Source: Mortierella sp. BCC40632 (lineage: Eukaryota > Mortierellomycota > Mortierellomycetes > Mortierellales > Mortierellaceae). Taken from it: a stretch of DNA of 64,000 bases. The translations under genes were made by a program, and so were the position numbers. Below the pieces are notes generated by a model that saw only the letters and a program-made list of their open reading frames with translations, was not told the DNA's origin and ran no database searches. Below are positions 10,451 to 21,049 of the stretch, one piece after another (within the stretch, counting starts at the first letter, position 1; the number at the start of each line of letters is the position of its first letter). Where the stretch lies: positions 1,531,001 through 1,595,000 of the forward strand of contig WAEK01000012.1 of the NCBI GenBank assembly GCA_011634665.1, written 5' to 3'.

Positions 10451-11420
10451 GGTCCAGTCGGCGTCAGTCATGGGTCGGTAATTCAACAAGATTGAGGCAG
10501 TGCCTGTTTTACCATCACAGTTCACTAGACAAGTATCGGGTGCGGCAATACTTATTCCGTAGAAATAGATCTCGATCTGGCATAGCCTCTGACTCGATTG
10601 CTCTACACTAGTTTAAATTTATAGACTGCTGCATACTTCCTCAAGGGTGCCTGCGCCCATATCTCAATACTTGTTTCAGATAAAACTAGACCATTGGGTA
10701 TAGCGAGATGGTTGGCCAACAGATTTGTTGGGTGCACGGTACTGTGCACATTTTGGAATGGTGGTACAGAGTTGTGCCGTTGGGAACAGGGTGTTAGGAC
10801 AGATACCGTTAGTGTCATGCATGTTATCCAAAAGTTGACAAACCGACAGGAGACAAGGGGGGGATTCATGCAACGGTCGAAAAATCGAGTGAAATCAAAC
10901 TACTGACCCAGGGCGATTTTTTTTAACAGACCCCATTAAAATGTGAGCTTGGGCTGTGATCGTTTCTTTGTTGATCTCCACACACATCCTGTTGTTGCGG
11001 GATGCAATGGCGATGCGACCTTTCTCATTAGACTACCAATAATTTGTCGGATACAGACAAAGAACCTGGACATGACAAAGATTCCGAGAGAGGGGGCGTA
11101 AAAGTACATGCATGAAAATACACTGTCGCGAAGGCACTAATGTACATGACTTAAAATCCATGTATTAAATCATTCAGTTGCGAGGGCGTTAATCTGAATT
11201 CTCACATGAAGAGGAGGTGGCCTATGGCGTTTAGTGGTTGAGAGTTGTTGTAGTTGTTTTTAGACCGAAAGAGTGAACGCATGTTTGTGGTATTTGGAAA
11301 AGACATTTAATTGGCCAAAGAAGGGTGAAGATTGAGGGAACGAGAGGGACTCGAAGAATTTAGGGAGACGAGCAACCTTTATTCAATACTCTGGAATTAG
11401 GAGCATGCCTATTTATTATG

Positions 11421-11422
<2 letters not shown>
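10451..11422. other. Gene-poor stretch, possible older LINE sequence
   Basis: Minus-strand fragments at about 10600-10870 may extend the dead LINE but carry no diagnostic motif. From 10900 to 11420 I see neither a gene nor a structured repeat. Confidence 0.3.

Positions 11423-11457
<35 letters not shown>
11423..11457. repeat. Poly(T) run, 35 nt
   Basis: An uninterrupted T run. It could be the A tail of a minus-strand retroposon, but no body or target duplication is apparent. Confidence 0.7.
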
Positions 11458-11463
<6 letters not shown>

Positions 11464-11977
11464 AAGTACTCGTCAAGCTTGCCAATGTCAGGAGCACTCT
11501 GTGTATTCTATTTAATTTACAATGTTCTCATGTCACGTCAGTAAGCATTCAGCAGCAAAGCATTCGGTTATGACGACAAGCAAATGCACACTGCCTCACA
11601 GACTGTACCTTTTGCACATACAAAACAGCAGGAAAGAAAAACCCTCTTGGGCTTAACTCTAATTTCAACAATTCGACATAGTGGAAGGACATCTATAGGA
11701 TGCAGAAGAAATAGAGACTTCAGGGCAAGTGAGACAAGGATTTCTACAGCTTCACCTACTGGATTTTTTTTTCTATCCCGCCTAGATTTTAACCTACGAC
11801 TCAACCCCCTAGGATACTGCGCTCCTTGAATTTGTCCTCTGCCCCGTTTTGACTAAACTTGACATCCTGATTGTTGTTCGTTCTTCTACTTTATCTCTTG
11901 GAGCTAGCGCATTGCTTCTCTTTTTTTTTTAATGAGCCACCCCTAATATGTTTTTTCTGTCTACCTTGAACTCGATG
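11458..11977. other. Stretch without recognisable genes
   Basis: Only short overlapping frames (81 codons or fewer) on both strands, with no motifs. The region becomes pyrimidine-rich towards the secreted-protein gene. Confidence 0.3.
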
Positions 11978-11985
11978 TATAAATA
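11978..11985 (+). promoter_or_regulatory. Candidate TATA box for the secreted-protein gene
   Basis: TATAAATA occurs 473 bp upstream of the ATG at 12458, in a pyrimidine-rich stretch. The distance implies a long leader or a leader intron, so the assignment is weak. Confidence 0.3.
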
Positions 11986-12457
11986 CCTCTATCGTCCCTC
12001 CTCATTTTTTATGTAGTCATCCACACACTTCACTCAAGTAAAGAACCACCTTTTGCTTCTCTCATTTACCATCCTCTATGGTTACCTATCTTTTGTTTCT
12101 TTGATGTGCCATATCAATCCCACCTCTTTCCTTTGAATTCACAAGCTGCGATTGAACTTCATGTCCACTCCTCGCAACTCCTCTGAGGAAACACCCAGCC
12201 CCATATTAATTTTACTCCCTAATACTTACTACCTTGTCTTCCTTGGATCTCTGCTTTCTATTTAGTACCCTTATCACGCTGTGATTTTATCCTGAGTCAG
12301 GTCAACTCATCTTTTTATCCTTAACACCCTCCACTGGTAAGAAAAGCGCAAAGCACCCACCTTACTCCTTGGATATTATTTGTAAACGACTGAGACTTCA
12401 TCCGGTATCTCACCGTGTCTTTAAATTATTTCCTTTGCCAGCTTTGTACTCGCCACC

Positions 12458-12763
12458 ATGAAGGTCGTTAGCCTGTTTGCAATTGCATTCCTGAGCCTTG
12501 CTTCGGCTACAAAGGTTCGATTTTACTCCTCCAAGACTTGCCAAGGAGGCGTCCGTCAGGAATTCCGTGTGGGCTGCAACACTTGCATCGACCCTGAGGG
12601 CGATTTCCAGTCAATTCAAGTTACCGAGATCAGTGGTAACCAGCGCGTCTCGGTCCACAATCAGAACAAGTGCACCACCAAGAGCCAAGTAGGACAGTGG
12701 TACGGCCCCGTCTGTGCTTCTGCAGGCAAGACTGCCATCCGATCCGTCTGGGTTGCTTGTTAA
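12458..12763 (+). CDS. Small secreted cysteine-rich protein, 101 aa
   Basis: The ATG sits in a strong eukaryotic context (GCCACCATGA). Residues 1-17 (MKVVSLFAIAFLSLASA) are a textbook signal peptide with an ASA cleavage site. The mature protein of about 84 aa has six cysteines, in TCQ, GCNTC, KCT, VCA and a C-terminal VAC, enough for three disulphides. The sequence is rich in alternating hydrophobic and polar residues, suggesting a beta fold. Mature N-terminus KVRFYSSKTCQGG. The stop codon overlaps AATAAA at 12762-12767. No intron. Likely role: a secreted wall, defence or interaction protein (inference). I do not recognise a named family. Confidence 0.8.
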   Translation: MKVVSLFAIAFLSLASATKVRFYSSKTCQGGVRQEFRVGCNTCIDPEGDFQSIQVTEISGNQRVSVHNQNKCTTKSQVGQWYGPVCASAGKTAIRSVWVAC

Positions 12764-12767
12764 TAAA

Positions 12768-13702
12768 TAAAAAAAATGGCTGATTGAGTGACCGGAAAAG
12801 CCTGCGTTAGCATGCGAAGTCCAGGTCCAGCCGCTTTATCCTATTTACGAATACAAACAAGAAGATTGGGTGCTATTGAAGAAAGGGTTGATGAGGAGAG
12901 GGTTATAGGTTCTAACATCCAAGTGGTTCATTCAAATAAGTGGGAAGGCAAGGAGATAGGAAAAGTGATAGATGAGAAAAATGATTGTCTGAAAACCACC
13001 AAAGGCAACAATGAAGCCAACAGTGAAATCCACATCAGAGATAACACTGGGATAAAAATCTATACTTGTGAAAACAAAACGATGATATTGAACAAGCTTA
13101 GAGTAAAGGAGATGAGGTAGAGGAGAGGAGAAAAGATGACAAGGGGGGGCAAAAAAAAAAAAAAAAAAAAGTATGCAAACGGGTTTGAGAAAAAAAAAAC
13201 GGTGATGGCGACAATGAAATGATACAGAAAGATGCAGTTCTTTCGAACAAATCGGTAGAACAACAGGCTAATCTCAGTAGCCTGTAGAAACAAAACCGCT
13301 TGACTGGCTACAGTGCCCTGTAGAGAGAGAGGTCCCAGTACTTTTATCGCAGCAGGTTTACAATAAAAAAAAAATTCTTTAATTCACAAACCAGAGAACA
13401 ATGGAGTTAGTCTCAGTAGCTCTTAGTAACAAGACTTATCGAATGCCTAAAAAGCCCTATTCAGCAATAAACTTATCTTTTCTAACATTTGAAGTCAAAG
13501 TTAGTTGTTACCTTTCCGCATTGCATGGCCACCCTACGTAGTATGACTCAAGGCTCGAGGACCTATTCGTAATCAACTCCTTGGAACAGGTGACTGTCTT
13601 GTATTGTAGTAAGTATTTAGACTTGAAGGAGGTGTTCATCCGTAATACAATTGATGATAGCCTCAGGTCAATGCCTGCTCAGGCAGACCCAAATACCAGT
13701 AA
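12768..13702. other. Stretch without a supported gene
   Basis: Holds A-rich runs at 13151-13170 and 13364-13373 and purine-rich sequence that keeps one plus frame open by composition. A motif 'gccaatctcagtagc(c/t)...' is loosely repeated at 13266-13284 and 13409-13425. No convincing gene. Confidence 0.3.
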
Positions 13703-13978
13703 TCCGAATGGAATGTTCTTCTCGCACTAGTTTCAATCACCATCGCCACATACTTCATCAGAGGAGCAAAGCAAACTTATCTCACAACGACTGAAGCCCA
13801 GCTCCATACACTTACCGAATTCTTATTCCACAAGATAGGAAGAACTAACTCCGAAGGATCAAAAAGCGATTCTACGCTCAAGAAGTCAGAGAAAGATATC
13901 TTGAAGGATTGGACGAACCTGCAAAAGCAGGCTAGTTCCAATCCTAGGAACTTGAGATTAAAGGAGTTTGAGAAGTAA
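13703..13978 (+). CDS. Possible 3'-terminal exon, 91 codons, with membrane segment
   Basis: An open frame without a good start codon runs to TAA at 13976-13978. It begins with a probable membrane helix (NVLLALVSITIATYFIR, residues 4-20) followed by a charged, helical tail (KKSEKDILKDWTNLQKQA). A typical acceptor-like AATACCAG lies just before it, so it may be the last exon of a gene whose upstream exons I could not place between 12800 and 13700. Family unknown. It could instead be a decayed remnant. Confidence 0.35.
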   Translation, partial: SEWNVLLALVSITIATYFIRGAKQTYLTTTEAQLHTLTEFLFHKIGRTNSEGSKSDSTLKKSEKDILKDWTNLQKQASSNPRNLRLKEFEK

Positions 13979-14393
13979 AGGTACCCGACTACCTACTCCT
14001 AAAGCCAAACAAAGAAACGGTCAAGGACTAGATGAGTACATTAACTGTTTATATATTATTATTATTTACCATATCGATCCCTCATTGTAATATCTCATTA
14101 GAGAATACTTTTCTTAACAAAACCTTTTTAGTTGCCATGAGTTGGTGGTTCTGTGCTCTTCAAAAGCGCAACTGACTGAAAACTGAGAAGAAAAAGAGTA
14201 AAGAGTTGTGTAGGGAAAAAGGCTATGTTCCTTCAATGATAGACCAAATCAAAAAAAAAAATGACGACCCCCCCTCACCACAGGATTTACCTTCCTCCCA
14301 TTGCACTGTTTTTGCCGATTTCATGCTATAATAACCTCCATGTTAATGCCTTGACGAGAGGGATAGCATTCCTTCATTTGAAGGGCCTCAGTG
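13979..14393. other. Intergenic
   Basis: A TAT/ATT-rich patch lies at 14050-14075 and an A run at 14250-14261. No gene seen. The right part is the target of the LINE insertion that follows. Confidence 0.3.
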
Positions 14394-14659
14394 AGGTAGA
14401 AAAGGTTTTTTTTTAGCTTTTTTTTTTTTGTAATCGAAGGCCCCACGTGGGCATGCAGAGTTCATGGAATACCAGGGCTACTGCCCCGTTGTCACATGGG
14501 CCATAACAGCTCTACCCAATGTCCAGATATTCTGTTCGCCATCACGCACGTGGCATGAGTAGTCGTGATGCTAACTCTCTAAGCGGCCTTTTGCGCTCAT
14601 TCGTCGTCTTTCAGCCCTCTTGGTGCATCACTAACACTTTTTTTCAACTCCCCAGCCGC

Positions 14660-16150
14660 TCCATCAATTCCAGCTTTCTCTTTCCAAGGTAGTACTCATG
14701 CACAGTACGATCAGCTTCGTCGTATGCCTCCTTGAAGTTCGGCGTCTGTCTCAGCGGATTGTTCAAGTCCGAGAAATCTCCACAGCTACCTTGGTGTCCA
14801 TCAGCACCGTTGCGTCTCCCGGCGCGCTCGCTCACTGCAGAGATTCCTATCGACTTTTCCCAATTTACTGCGGTGTCACACTGTTGGCCCAAATCTGCTT
14901 CTGACCGAAAGCCTAAATGTTCTCAATAAACCGGCTGGCCATATACTTTGCTGTAGTCTCTGTCGTCCTGTGCATTATCTTCCATCTTAGCACCAACTCC
15001 TTTGGTACAAAACCTTGGTATGCTTCCATGATGGTGTGCGTCGGTTGGTCGTCGTCCTCCTTCTCGTCTCTCTCCTCGTATTCCCTTGACCGGATACTCG
15101 TCATTCCCTGGAATACATCTTCCAGCGAATTCCACAACTCCTCGTCCCGCCTTTCTGTGGACCTCGGCTCCTTCTGCCTGAACTTCTTTTCCTGCTGAGC
15201 CTCCTCCTTCCTTTCCTTCCACTCCCTTTTATCCTTCAGCCACTGTCTACGTCCACTGTCCTTCACTCTAGACACCATCTCCTTCCATCCTTCTTCCTGC
15301 ATCTGCCTCGTTGCTCTACATCTCCACACGTGCTCCATCGTTTCTGGTTCCTCCTCGCAGACTTTGCACGTATCCTCCTCATATAGGTCTGGGTGGCGCT
15401 TCTTCATCTTGGTTAGAGTCGGCAGCATCCCATGCAGTTTCTTTACCCTGTGCGCCCTCTTCTTACAGCCACCTTCGCTGGTAAAGAACCCCCTTGGCGG
15501 GCTCTTGCCGTGTATAATATCCAGGGTTGGACTCCATTCAATAGCTTTCCAGTTCCTGATGTACCTCTTGGCCCTAACCTCTTGGTCCTACTCTGTCTAA
15601 GCCAGTGTTGGTGTATCCTCGCCGCCGACTGAAGTTTGAGCAGCTGTCGCACGTCAACCTCTAGTGGATCTCCTAGGAATGTTGCTCTACAGCCGTATTC
15701 TTCCTGCATTCTGTCGGGTAGTCTCCACTCTTGTCTTTCTCCCCTATGCACCCTATTAGCTAACCGGTCCGCTGCTTCATTGCCACCCACACCCGAGTGA
15801 CTTCTGACCTACTCAACTGTAACCCGTTTTCAATGATTACAGTATGCCCTGTGCACCTGCGTCCACCACTCCGCATACGTGGCTCTCTGCTTGATCCTGC
15901 GAGTGGCATCCACGCGACCCTTTACCAGCTTTTTAAAGCCTTTGACAACAGCCGTGTTGTCCAAGCGGACTATTGTCTCCTTCTCCCGTGAGCTGCATAG
16001 GATTGCTGCGAGGATCCCGATCAGCTCTACCTTCGTCGACGACGCGTATCCTCTCGTTATTCCTGAGATAATGTTATCGCAGCCAGATCACTTCATCTTC
16101 TTCCTGTCTTCTCTCGCGCTCCCCCAGACGGACGACCTTGACACCTTCAA
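14660..16150 (-). pseudogene. LINE RNase H and C-terminal zinc-finger remnant, downstream copy
   Basis: The remnant starts inside an RNase H domain (GYASSTKVELIGILAAIL, which keeps the Glu, then VRLDNTAVVKG), has in-frame stops near 15830, and continues with GVGGNEAADRLAN and the region 15790-15443. The 171-aa frame 15428-14913 carries an intact CKVCEEEPETMEHVWRC zinc finger (Cys-x2-Cys-x8-His-x3-Cys) and a Lys/Glu-rich C-terminus ending near RWKIMHRTTETTAKYM. The protein is homologous to, but clearly diverged from, the upstream copy, so two related LINE lineages seem to be represented. Confidence 0.7.
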
Positions 16151-16159
16151 AGATACTCT

Positions 16160-17500
16160 CCAATAAGTCTCACAAGTCTTCTTCATTACTCTCCCTGAAG
16201 CCCGGCTTCTTCGAATAGTCCAATCTTCCTGCTTTCCTCCTTCCTTGCTCTACCTATGCCCTCAAATCCTTCCTGAACTGCATACGTCCATACTCCTCCA
16301 CCTTCTTTACTTCTCCTTTCCAGTGCTCTCCTTGCCCCTTCACTGTTGCCTTGTATTCCCAAACGTGTCTCATCGTCTCTGTCTCTTTTCTACGGACTCT
16401 GCACGGGTCATCCTCGTAGAGGTCTGGGTGGCGCCTCTTCATTTCTATCAGAGTTGGAAGCATCACATGTGGTTTCTTGATCCTGTGCGCCCTCCTCCTG
16501 CAGTCCCTTCGCTGGTGTACACACTTCTTGGTGGATTCTTCTCGTGAAGTACATCCATTGTGGCGCTCCATTCAATACGTCTCCAATCCTAGAAGTTTTC
16601 CCTTGTCGCTCTGCCGTACCCAGTGTTGATGCATTCGTGACGACGACTGCAGCTTCAATACCTGTCGCACATCGTCCTCCACTATTTGTCTAAGAAGAGT
16701 TGCCCTGCAGCCGTACCCCTCCTGGACCCTTTCTGGCAGAACCCAAATGCAGTTGACTTTGTCGTGCGCTTTTTTTTGCCAGACGATCTGCTGCCTCGTT
16801 ACCCAAGTCTCTAGAGTGTCCTTTAACCCACTCGACTTCTACTCCCTTCCTCTGATCGCAGAACGCTTGATATACGACTGTCCACCATTCTGCGTATGTC
16901 GCCCTATGTTTCCTCCTCCGAGATGCATCTATCCTTCCTTTCACTAGTTCCTGGAATCCATCAACATTTGCCGAGTGGTCTATCCTGATCAGTGCTTTCT
17001 TCCCCCGTGGGCAACAGAGGATTGCAGTCAGCAGTCCAACCAGTCCTGCCTTGGGTGACGATGCAAATCCATTTACTGCTTCAGTCACCACTTTGTGTCC
17101 CCTCCTCCTCTTGACCACTACTCCAAAGGTCATTTTGATGCTGCTCTTTGCGTAGTCCCTTAGCGATCCATCCGAATATATGTAGTACCAAGTCTGTAAC
17201 ACCCTGGAGGTGCTCTCTCCAGTGTTCGATCTTGTTCACTATCTCGGCGTCGAGCTGCAGCCCCTCGAAGCCGCTACTTCTCTGAACCACCACTTCTAGT
17301 TCCAAAAGGGGTGTGACTGGTCGTACAGCGACGTAGTCAGCCTCTCTGATTACTGCCAGATCTGTATATCTTTCCCTAGGGGCCTCCTTCGTCTCCTCGA
17401 TGTTTCCTTGGCCCACTTTCTCGCGCAGTCTTCGTCGTTGGTGTATCGGTATTACTCGCTTTCTTCTTCTCTTTTGGTCCATTCTCATCCTTTCTCGTTG
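16160..17500 (-). pseudogene. LINE RNase H and C-terminal zinc-finger remnant, upstream copy
   Basis: The minus-strand frame at 17202-16690 shows a ribonuclease H domain: YIYSDGSL at the first catalytic Asp, FASSPKAGLVGLLTAIL where the Glu should be (Glu lost), RIDHSANVDG, and WVKGHSRDLGNEAADRLAK with the last Asp. A shifted frame (16571-16254) continues with a degenerate zinc finger in which DDPCRVRRKETETMRHVWE replaces the expected Cys-x2-Cys...His pattern. The last part resembles ESNEEDL.DLLESIFEGVK, where the second copy begins. Confidence 0.7.
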
Positions 17501-17593
17501 TTCCTTCTTTCTTCTTTTTTTCTCAGCTCTACTCCTCCTTTTCCCTTTTTTAAGAGCACTCCCTTTTCCCTATTTGGACTCAGGTAGAAAAGG

Positions 17594-18169
17594 AGGACTC
17601 TGGTCGAGTTGCAGCAAAATGTAAACATCTAAATTATCCAGCAATTGGGGTCCTGATTTTGACTACCTTGAATTGTAGTATTATTGATTCATATAGGTGT
17701 GTGAGATCGGGGCGTTGGTAAGAGGTCCTAGGATTGGCCCCTATAATTTTTTACTATGTTCTTGGACTTTTTTTTTTTTTTTTTTTTTTCCCAAAATATT
17801 TGCATTTTGTCTTTGCTCTTCTTGGTGATCTTTTTCTTCTACTCTACCCCTTTGCCCCTTCCAGAGAGAGGACATGGTGTGGTTAGAAATGCCAGAGGTT
17901 TGAAAACCACAGATCCAAGACCTAGGACAACAGATAGCGGAAAAGAAACTTTAAATACTATTCACCGTCCTTGCGTGCTGCCATGCCATGTTGAGCTTGT
18001 CAGTACAGTACAGTACTCTTATAGGTAGGTTATGGCGACCTCATGCCTAATTTTGTGTTGTTTGAGAGTCCTTTCACTCTGATCTACATTCCCAAGTGGT
18101 TACGCCCCCACTCTACCCTCAACCTGTAGCACACAGGATAAAGTTCGGCGGACCTCGCTTTAGAAAATC
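17594..18169. other. Stretch without recognisable genes
   Basis: Contains a T run at 17767-17789 and a short GTACAGTACAGTAC direct repeat near 18001-18014. No gene model supported. Confidence 0.3.
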
Positions 18170-18350
18170 ATTATCATTCATAGAGCCAGCGACCCCTTTA
18201 CTGTGTCATCCTTCTTTCTTTAATTCCACCCGAGATACAGATAAAATAAAGGAAATACTAGCTAGATAACCCTCCCCTGGCCGACTCCGAGCCCGCATCT
18301 TACTTTCTCTTGCAGGAACACGTCCACTCGAGCAAATGTCAATATATTTT
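18170..18350 (+). mobile_element. Left-end fragment of the DIRS-2 family
   Basis: About 180 bp from attatcattcatagagcc to ctcgagcaaatgtc match the start of the DIRS-2 element at 52747-52920 with only scattered differences, including the shared blocks gccagcgacccctttactg, gatacagataaaataaa and aggaacacgtcc. Both copies begin with ATTATC, the same first bases as DIRS-1, which supports this as a true terminus. The copy stops before any coding region. Confidence 0.7.
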
Positions 18351-19848
18351 TTGTACATCCCAAAGAGGTATCACAGACTTACAACGAGTTCCTTCACCGA
18401 GTAGTCGGGTCATCTCAAACATGTCTAATCTGATTACTCAGAATCCTACTAAAGGACCATAGATAAAACTCACCTCTTCCTTGCCCTGGACTCATGTACG
18501 CTAGCATCATTTCTTGAGAAAAGACCAGCTTATCTCATTCTGTAGATTATGTTCTTGCTCCTCAGCAAAAGAGGGCCATGCATCGCATGCCGTCATAGCC
18601 TTGCAAAAGCACAAAAGGTCGAGAGGATCTGTCTATATGAGGAAACTCCAGTCCATGTGCGTCAGAAATCTTCACACGAGCAGTCTTCTGGCTGAGCACA
18701 GAATGCACTGTATTCTGCGACAGGGTCATGGTACACCATGTGAGGTATGCCCCACTTTTTTTTTTTTTTAAAGCACTCCTTCCCCTTCCTTGACCGCACT
18801 CCACCATTCTTTCCTTCCTTCCACTGTCCCGCTCTAATCTCCTCCTCAACCTCTTTCTTATCCTCTCCTACTTCGCTCCCTCCTCCTCTCAACAAGACTC
18901 CCTCATTCCCACAGCTGTCCCTCGCCATCCTCATTCGCCTTAGCATTATACATTCCAGCATTGCTCGCCATCAATCGTTTCAGCAAAGGCCTAATTACTT
19001 TTCCTCTTTCCCGTAGTCGCCAGCAACCATGCCCGTAAGAACCTACTCTACATGCTGTTTGTCTCTCTGTGTTTCCTTTCGTCTCTACTCTTTTCTTATC
19101 CTCATGCGTTCACTGTCTTGAGCCAAGCTTCATTTCATTTTGTTTTTCTTTTATTCAAGAAATAGAAAAAGCACCAGCTATTCTTCCTGCGCATTGATAA
19201 CAGAAATAAGGCAAGTGCATATGAGAGAGAAGCATCTAGGAGACCCAAGAGGTGTATGGTCTCCATTTCATTATCAACTGAACCATTTTGAGCGTAGTTC
19301 ATTTCAACGTCTTCCTTGCGTGTGCTCACCATTGACCTCGATAAGTTGGCTTTCTTTGCTTCTATTATTGCAGGAAGCGCATGCATATGGCTCCTCAAAG
19401 GTACAGTCGTGGGAAGGTATGCTCTTTTTTTTTTTTTTTTTTTTTTTTTTGTAGAGATGTATGTAGCAGTTGATGTAGCAGTTGCAGTATAAGGCGAAAG
19501 GTGGTCAGAGCAATTAAGTGGAGTTGTTGCAACAGAGAGACTGGGAGCAGCTCCATGAAAGAGGTTGTAGCTGCAGTGGGTTTGATGGCATCTGCGTAGA
19601 GAGCGTAGGAGCTTTGATACTGCTGACTTTCAGTCATCAACATAAAAATGGCCAATTCCCACACTCTTTCCCTCTCTCTCACACACGAGCACATTCATTC
19701 AATCTCTCTCTTCATCTCTCTCTTCAATTCAAAGCTGCCTTTCACATGAATACAATGTCTTCCTCCCGTGAACCATTGAATTAGCTATTGTTGTTTGAAA
19801 AGAAACATAAAAGCCTAATGTTGATAGCAATATGGATTACGGAGACTA
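18351..19848. other. Low-complexity and possible gene-leader sequence
   Basis: T runs at 18757-18770 and 19425-19450. The pyrimidine-rich tract 18773-19010 resembles a fungal promoter and leader, and an ATG at 19029 in the context GCAACCATGCC is followed at once by a GTAAGA donor, compatible with a tiny first exon. I found no convincing second exon before the SINE and DIRS insertions, so no gene is called. Confidence 0.25.
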
Positions 19849-19867
19849 CCCTATTACCACTTCATTA

Positions 19868-20170
19868 TTTTTTTTTTTTTATTTGCTTTATACAATGAGA
19901 CCTCGGCCAATAGTCCACGACCTAGCCAAACAAACACTATCTAGAGACTAGTTTGTGCCTGCCGGTCTGCCACTGTTATTGTGGGTTAAACCTACACATC
20001 GGACACAGTCCGAAACACTAAGTCTCGATTGTAGGGGGAGGCCCACTCTCCCGCCCACGGCCCATAAAGGGGTCATCATGCACGAAAAACACATGTGCTA
20101 CCTCGGGCATGAACCGAGGACCTCTAGATTGAGAGGTGGAAGCTTTACAGCTAAGCTGAGGGCTCGCCCG
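19868..20170 (-). mobile_element. tRNA-derived SINE (SINE-1), copy 1
   Basis: The 303-bp element is flanked by the 19-bp direct repeat ccctattaccacttcatta (19849-19867 and 20171-20189). Read on the minus strand it has a tRNA-like head GGCGGGCGAGCCCTCAGC, an anticodon-like arm CCTCTCAATCTAGAGG, a T arm CTCGGTTCATGCCCGAG (B box), an unrelated body and a tail ending in poly(A). It is nearly identical to the plus-strand copy at 49340-49645. It sits at the left edge of DIRS-1; the second repeat overlaps the first four DIRS bases, so the SINE arrived after the DIRS. Confidence 0.9.
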
Positions 20171-20185
20171 CCCTATTACCACTTC

Positions 20186-20297
20186 ATTATCCATTTGGGG
20201 CCAGGACCATATATGTGTAACCTTCTTTACTCGAAAATCCAGAAAAAATACCCGCTAAATAAATTCAGCTCTCCACACTACAGAGTACTACATCTTC
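20186..20297 (+). repeat. DIRS-1 left inverted terminal repeat
   Basis: About 112 bp from attatccatttgg to gtactacatcttc. The inner part matches the reverse complement of 39978-40087 almost throughout (for example cccgctaaataaattcagct). The outer 30 bp differ between the two ends, each being matched by one half of the internal complementary region. Confidence 0.88.
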
Positions 20298-20644
20298 TTT
20301 TGTTTCGCCAGGAACACTATCCGCACGCAATTTTTGATCACAAATTTCCCTCATGTCTCAAGATGATATTGTCTCCTCTCTCCAACAGCAAATGGCTACT
20401 ATGGCCAAAGAGCTTGCCGCTCTTAAAAGAGACAATGCCCACGACAACGATCCCCAGTTGGAGGATCCAGTTCAGATCCGCACTTTCCACCCCTCCGAAA
20501 CTGAGGGTGAGCGCTACCCTCCCCTACGCCCCTCAGACCCAAACTCCTTTTTCGAGCAGGACATCAGCGATGAAGACTTCTGGGAGTCGTTCAGACAGTA
20601 CCCCAAGAACGCCTTTATGCAGTACGATCCACCGAAGACCCCTT

Positions 20645-20982
20645 TGTCAAGGACAGACAAGGCAGATTTTTCTATAGGGCAAGGATAATATGTATTGCAG
20701 ACTGAAGTTCGATGCTATGTCTATCTAAGGGCTATTTATGTGTTTCTATCTAGGGGCAGGAGCCCAGAGAACTGGGGACCCAGGCCAGTCGGTGTGTAGG
20801 ATTCTAGGCGGCGCGTCGGAGGAGGGACAAGGTGACTGCTGAGTGGCGCGGAGCGCGCACTCAGTATTTTTTTGGGACGGAGCTCATCAGAGCTCCGTCT
20901 CAATCTATTCTTTTTCCTCATTCCTCATTCCTTTAGGGAATGAGGATCCTATAGACAGGTTCATTCGCCTAGGTACGTGACA
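20645..20982 (-). repeat. Gypsy-1 3' LTR
   Basis: 338 bp; on the plus strand it reads TGTCAAGGACAG to GTACGTGACA. Contains a short palindromic AGCTC/GAGCT region near 20880-20900. Almost identical to the copy at 25853-26188. Confidence 0.92.
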
Positions 20983-21049
20983 TTCCCTCTCTTAGGCGCG
21001 GCCTCCAGGCGCGACAATGGGTCCGCGAGGCTTTCCGGGGTACCTTGCA

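Larger units (their letters stand above)
14406..17581 (-). mobile_element. 5'-truncated LINE insertion built of two joined 3' parts
   Basis: The insertion is bounded by the 12-bp direct repeat aggtagaaaagg at 14394-14405 and 17582-17593. The minus-strand 3' end is an A-rich tail (T runs at 14406-14430 on the plus strand). Between the repeats are two successive RNase H plus zinc-finger C-termini in the same orientation (16160-17500, then 14660-16150). No endonuclease or RT core remains. One pair of target repeats around two LINE ends suggests a single integration of a chimeric copy, or an insertion with a later internal duplication. Confidence 0.75.

Noticed and set aside
12788..13120. 110-codon frame after the secreted-protein gene
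   Set aside because: Starts with GTG, is made of purine-rich sequence and has no motif. Likely 3' flank.
19029..19450. Spliced host gene starting at ATG 19029
   Set aside because: The start and donor look good, but no second exon with coding character was found before the SINE.
20100..20170. tRNA gene on the minus strand
   Set aside because: The T arm and anticodon-like arm are good, but there is no proper acceptor stem. The sequence is the head of a SINE with target duplications and poly(A).
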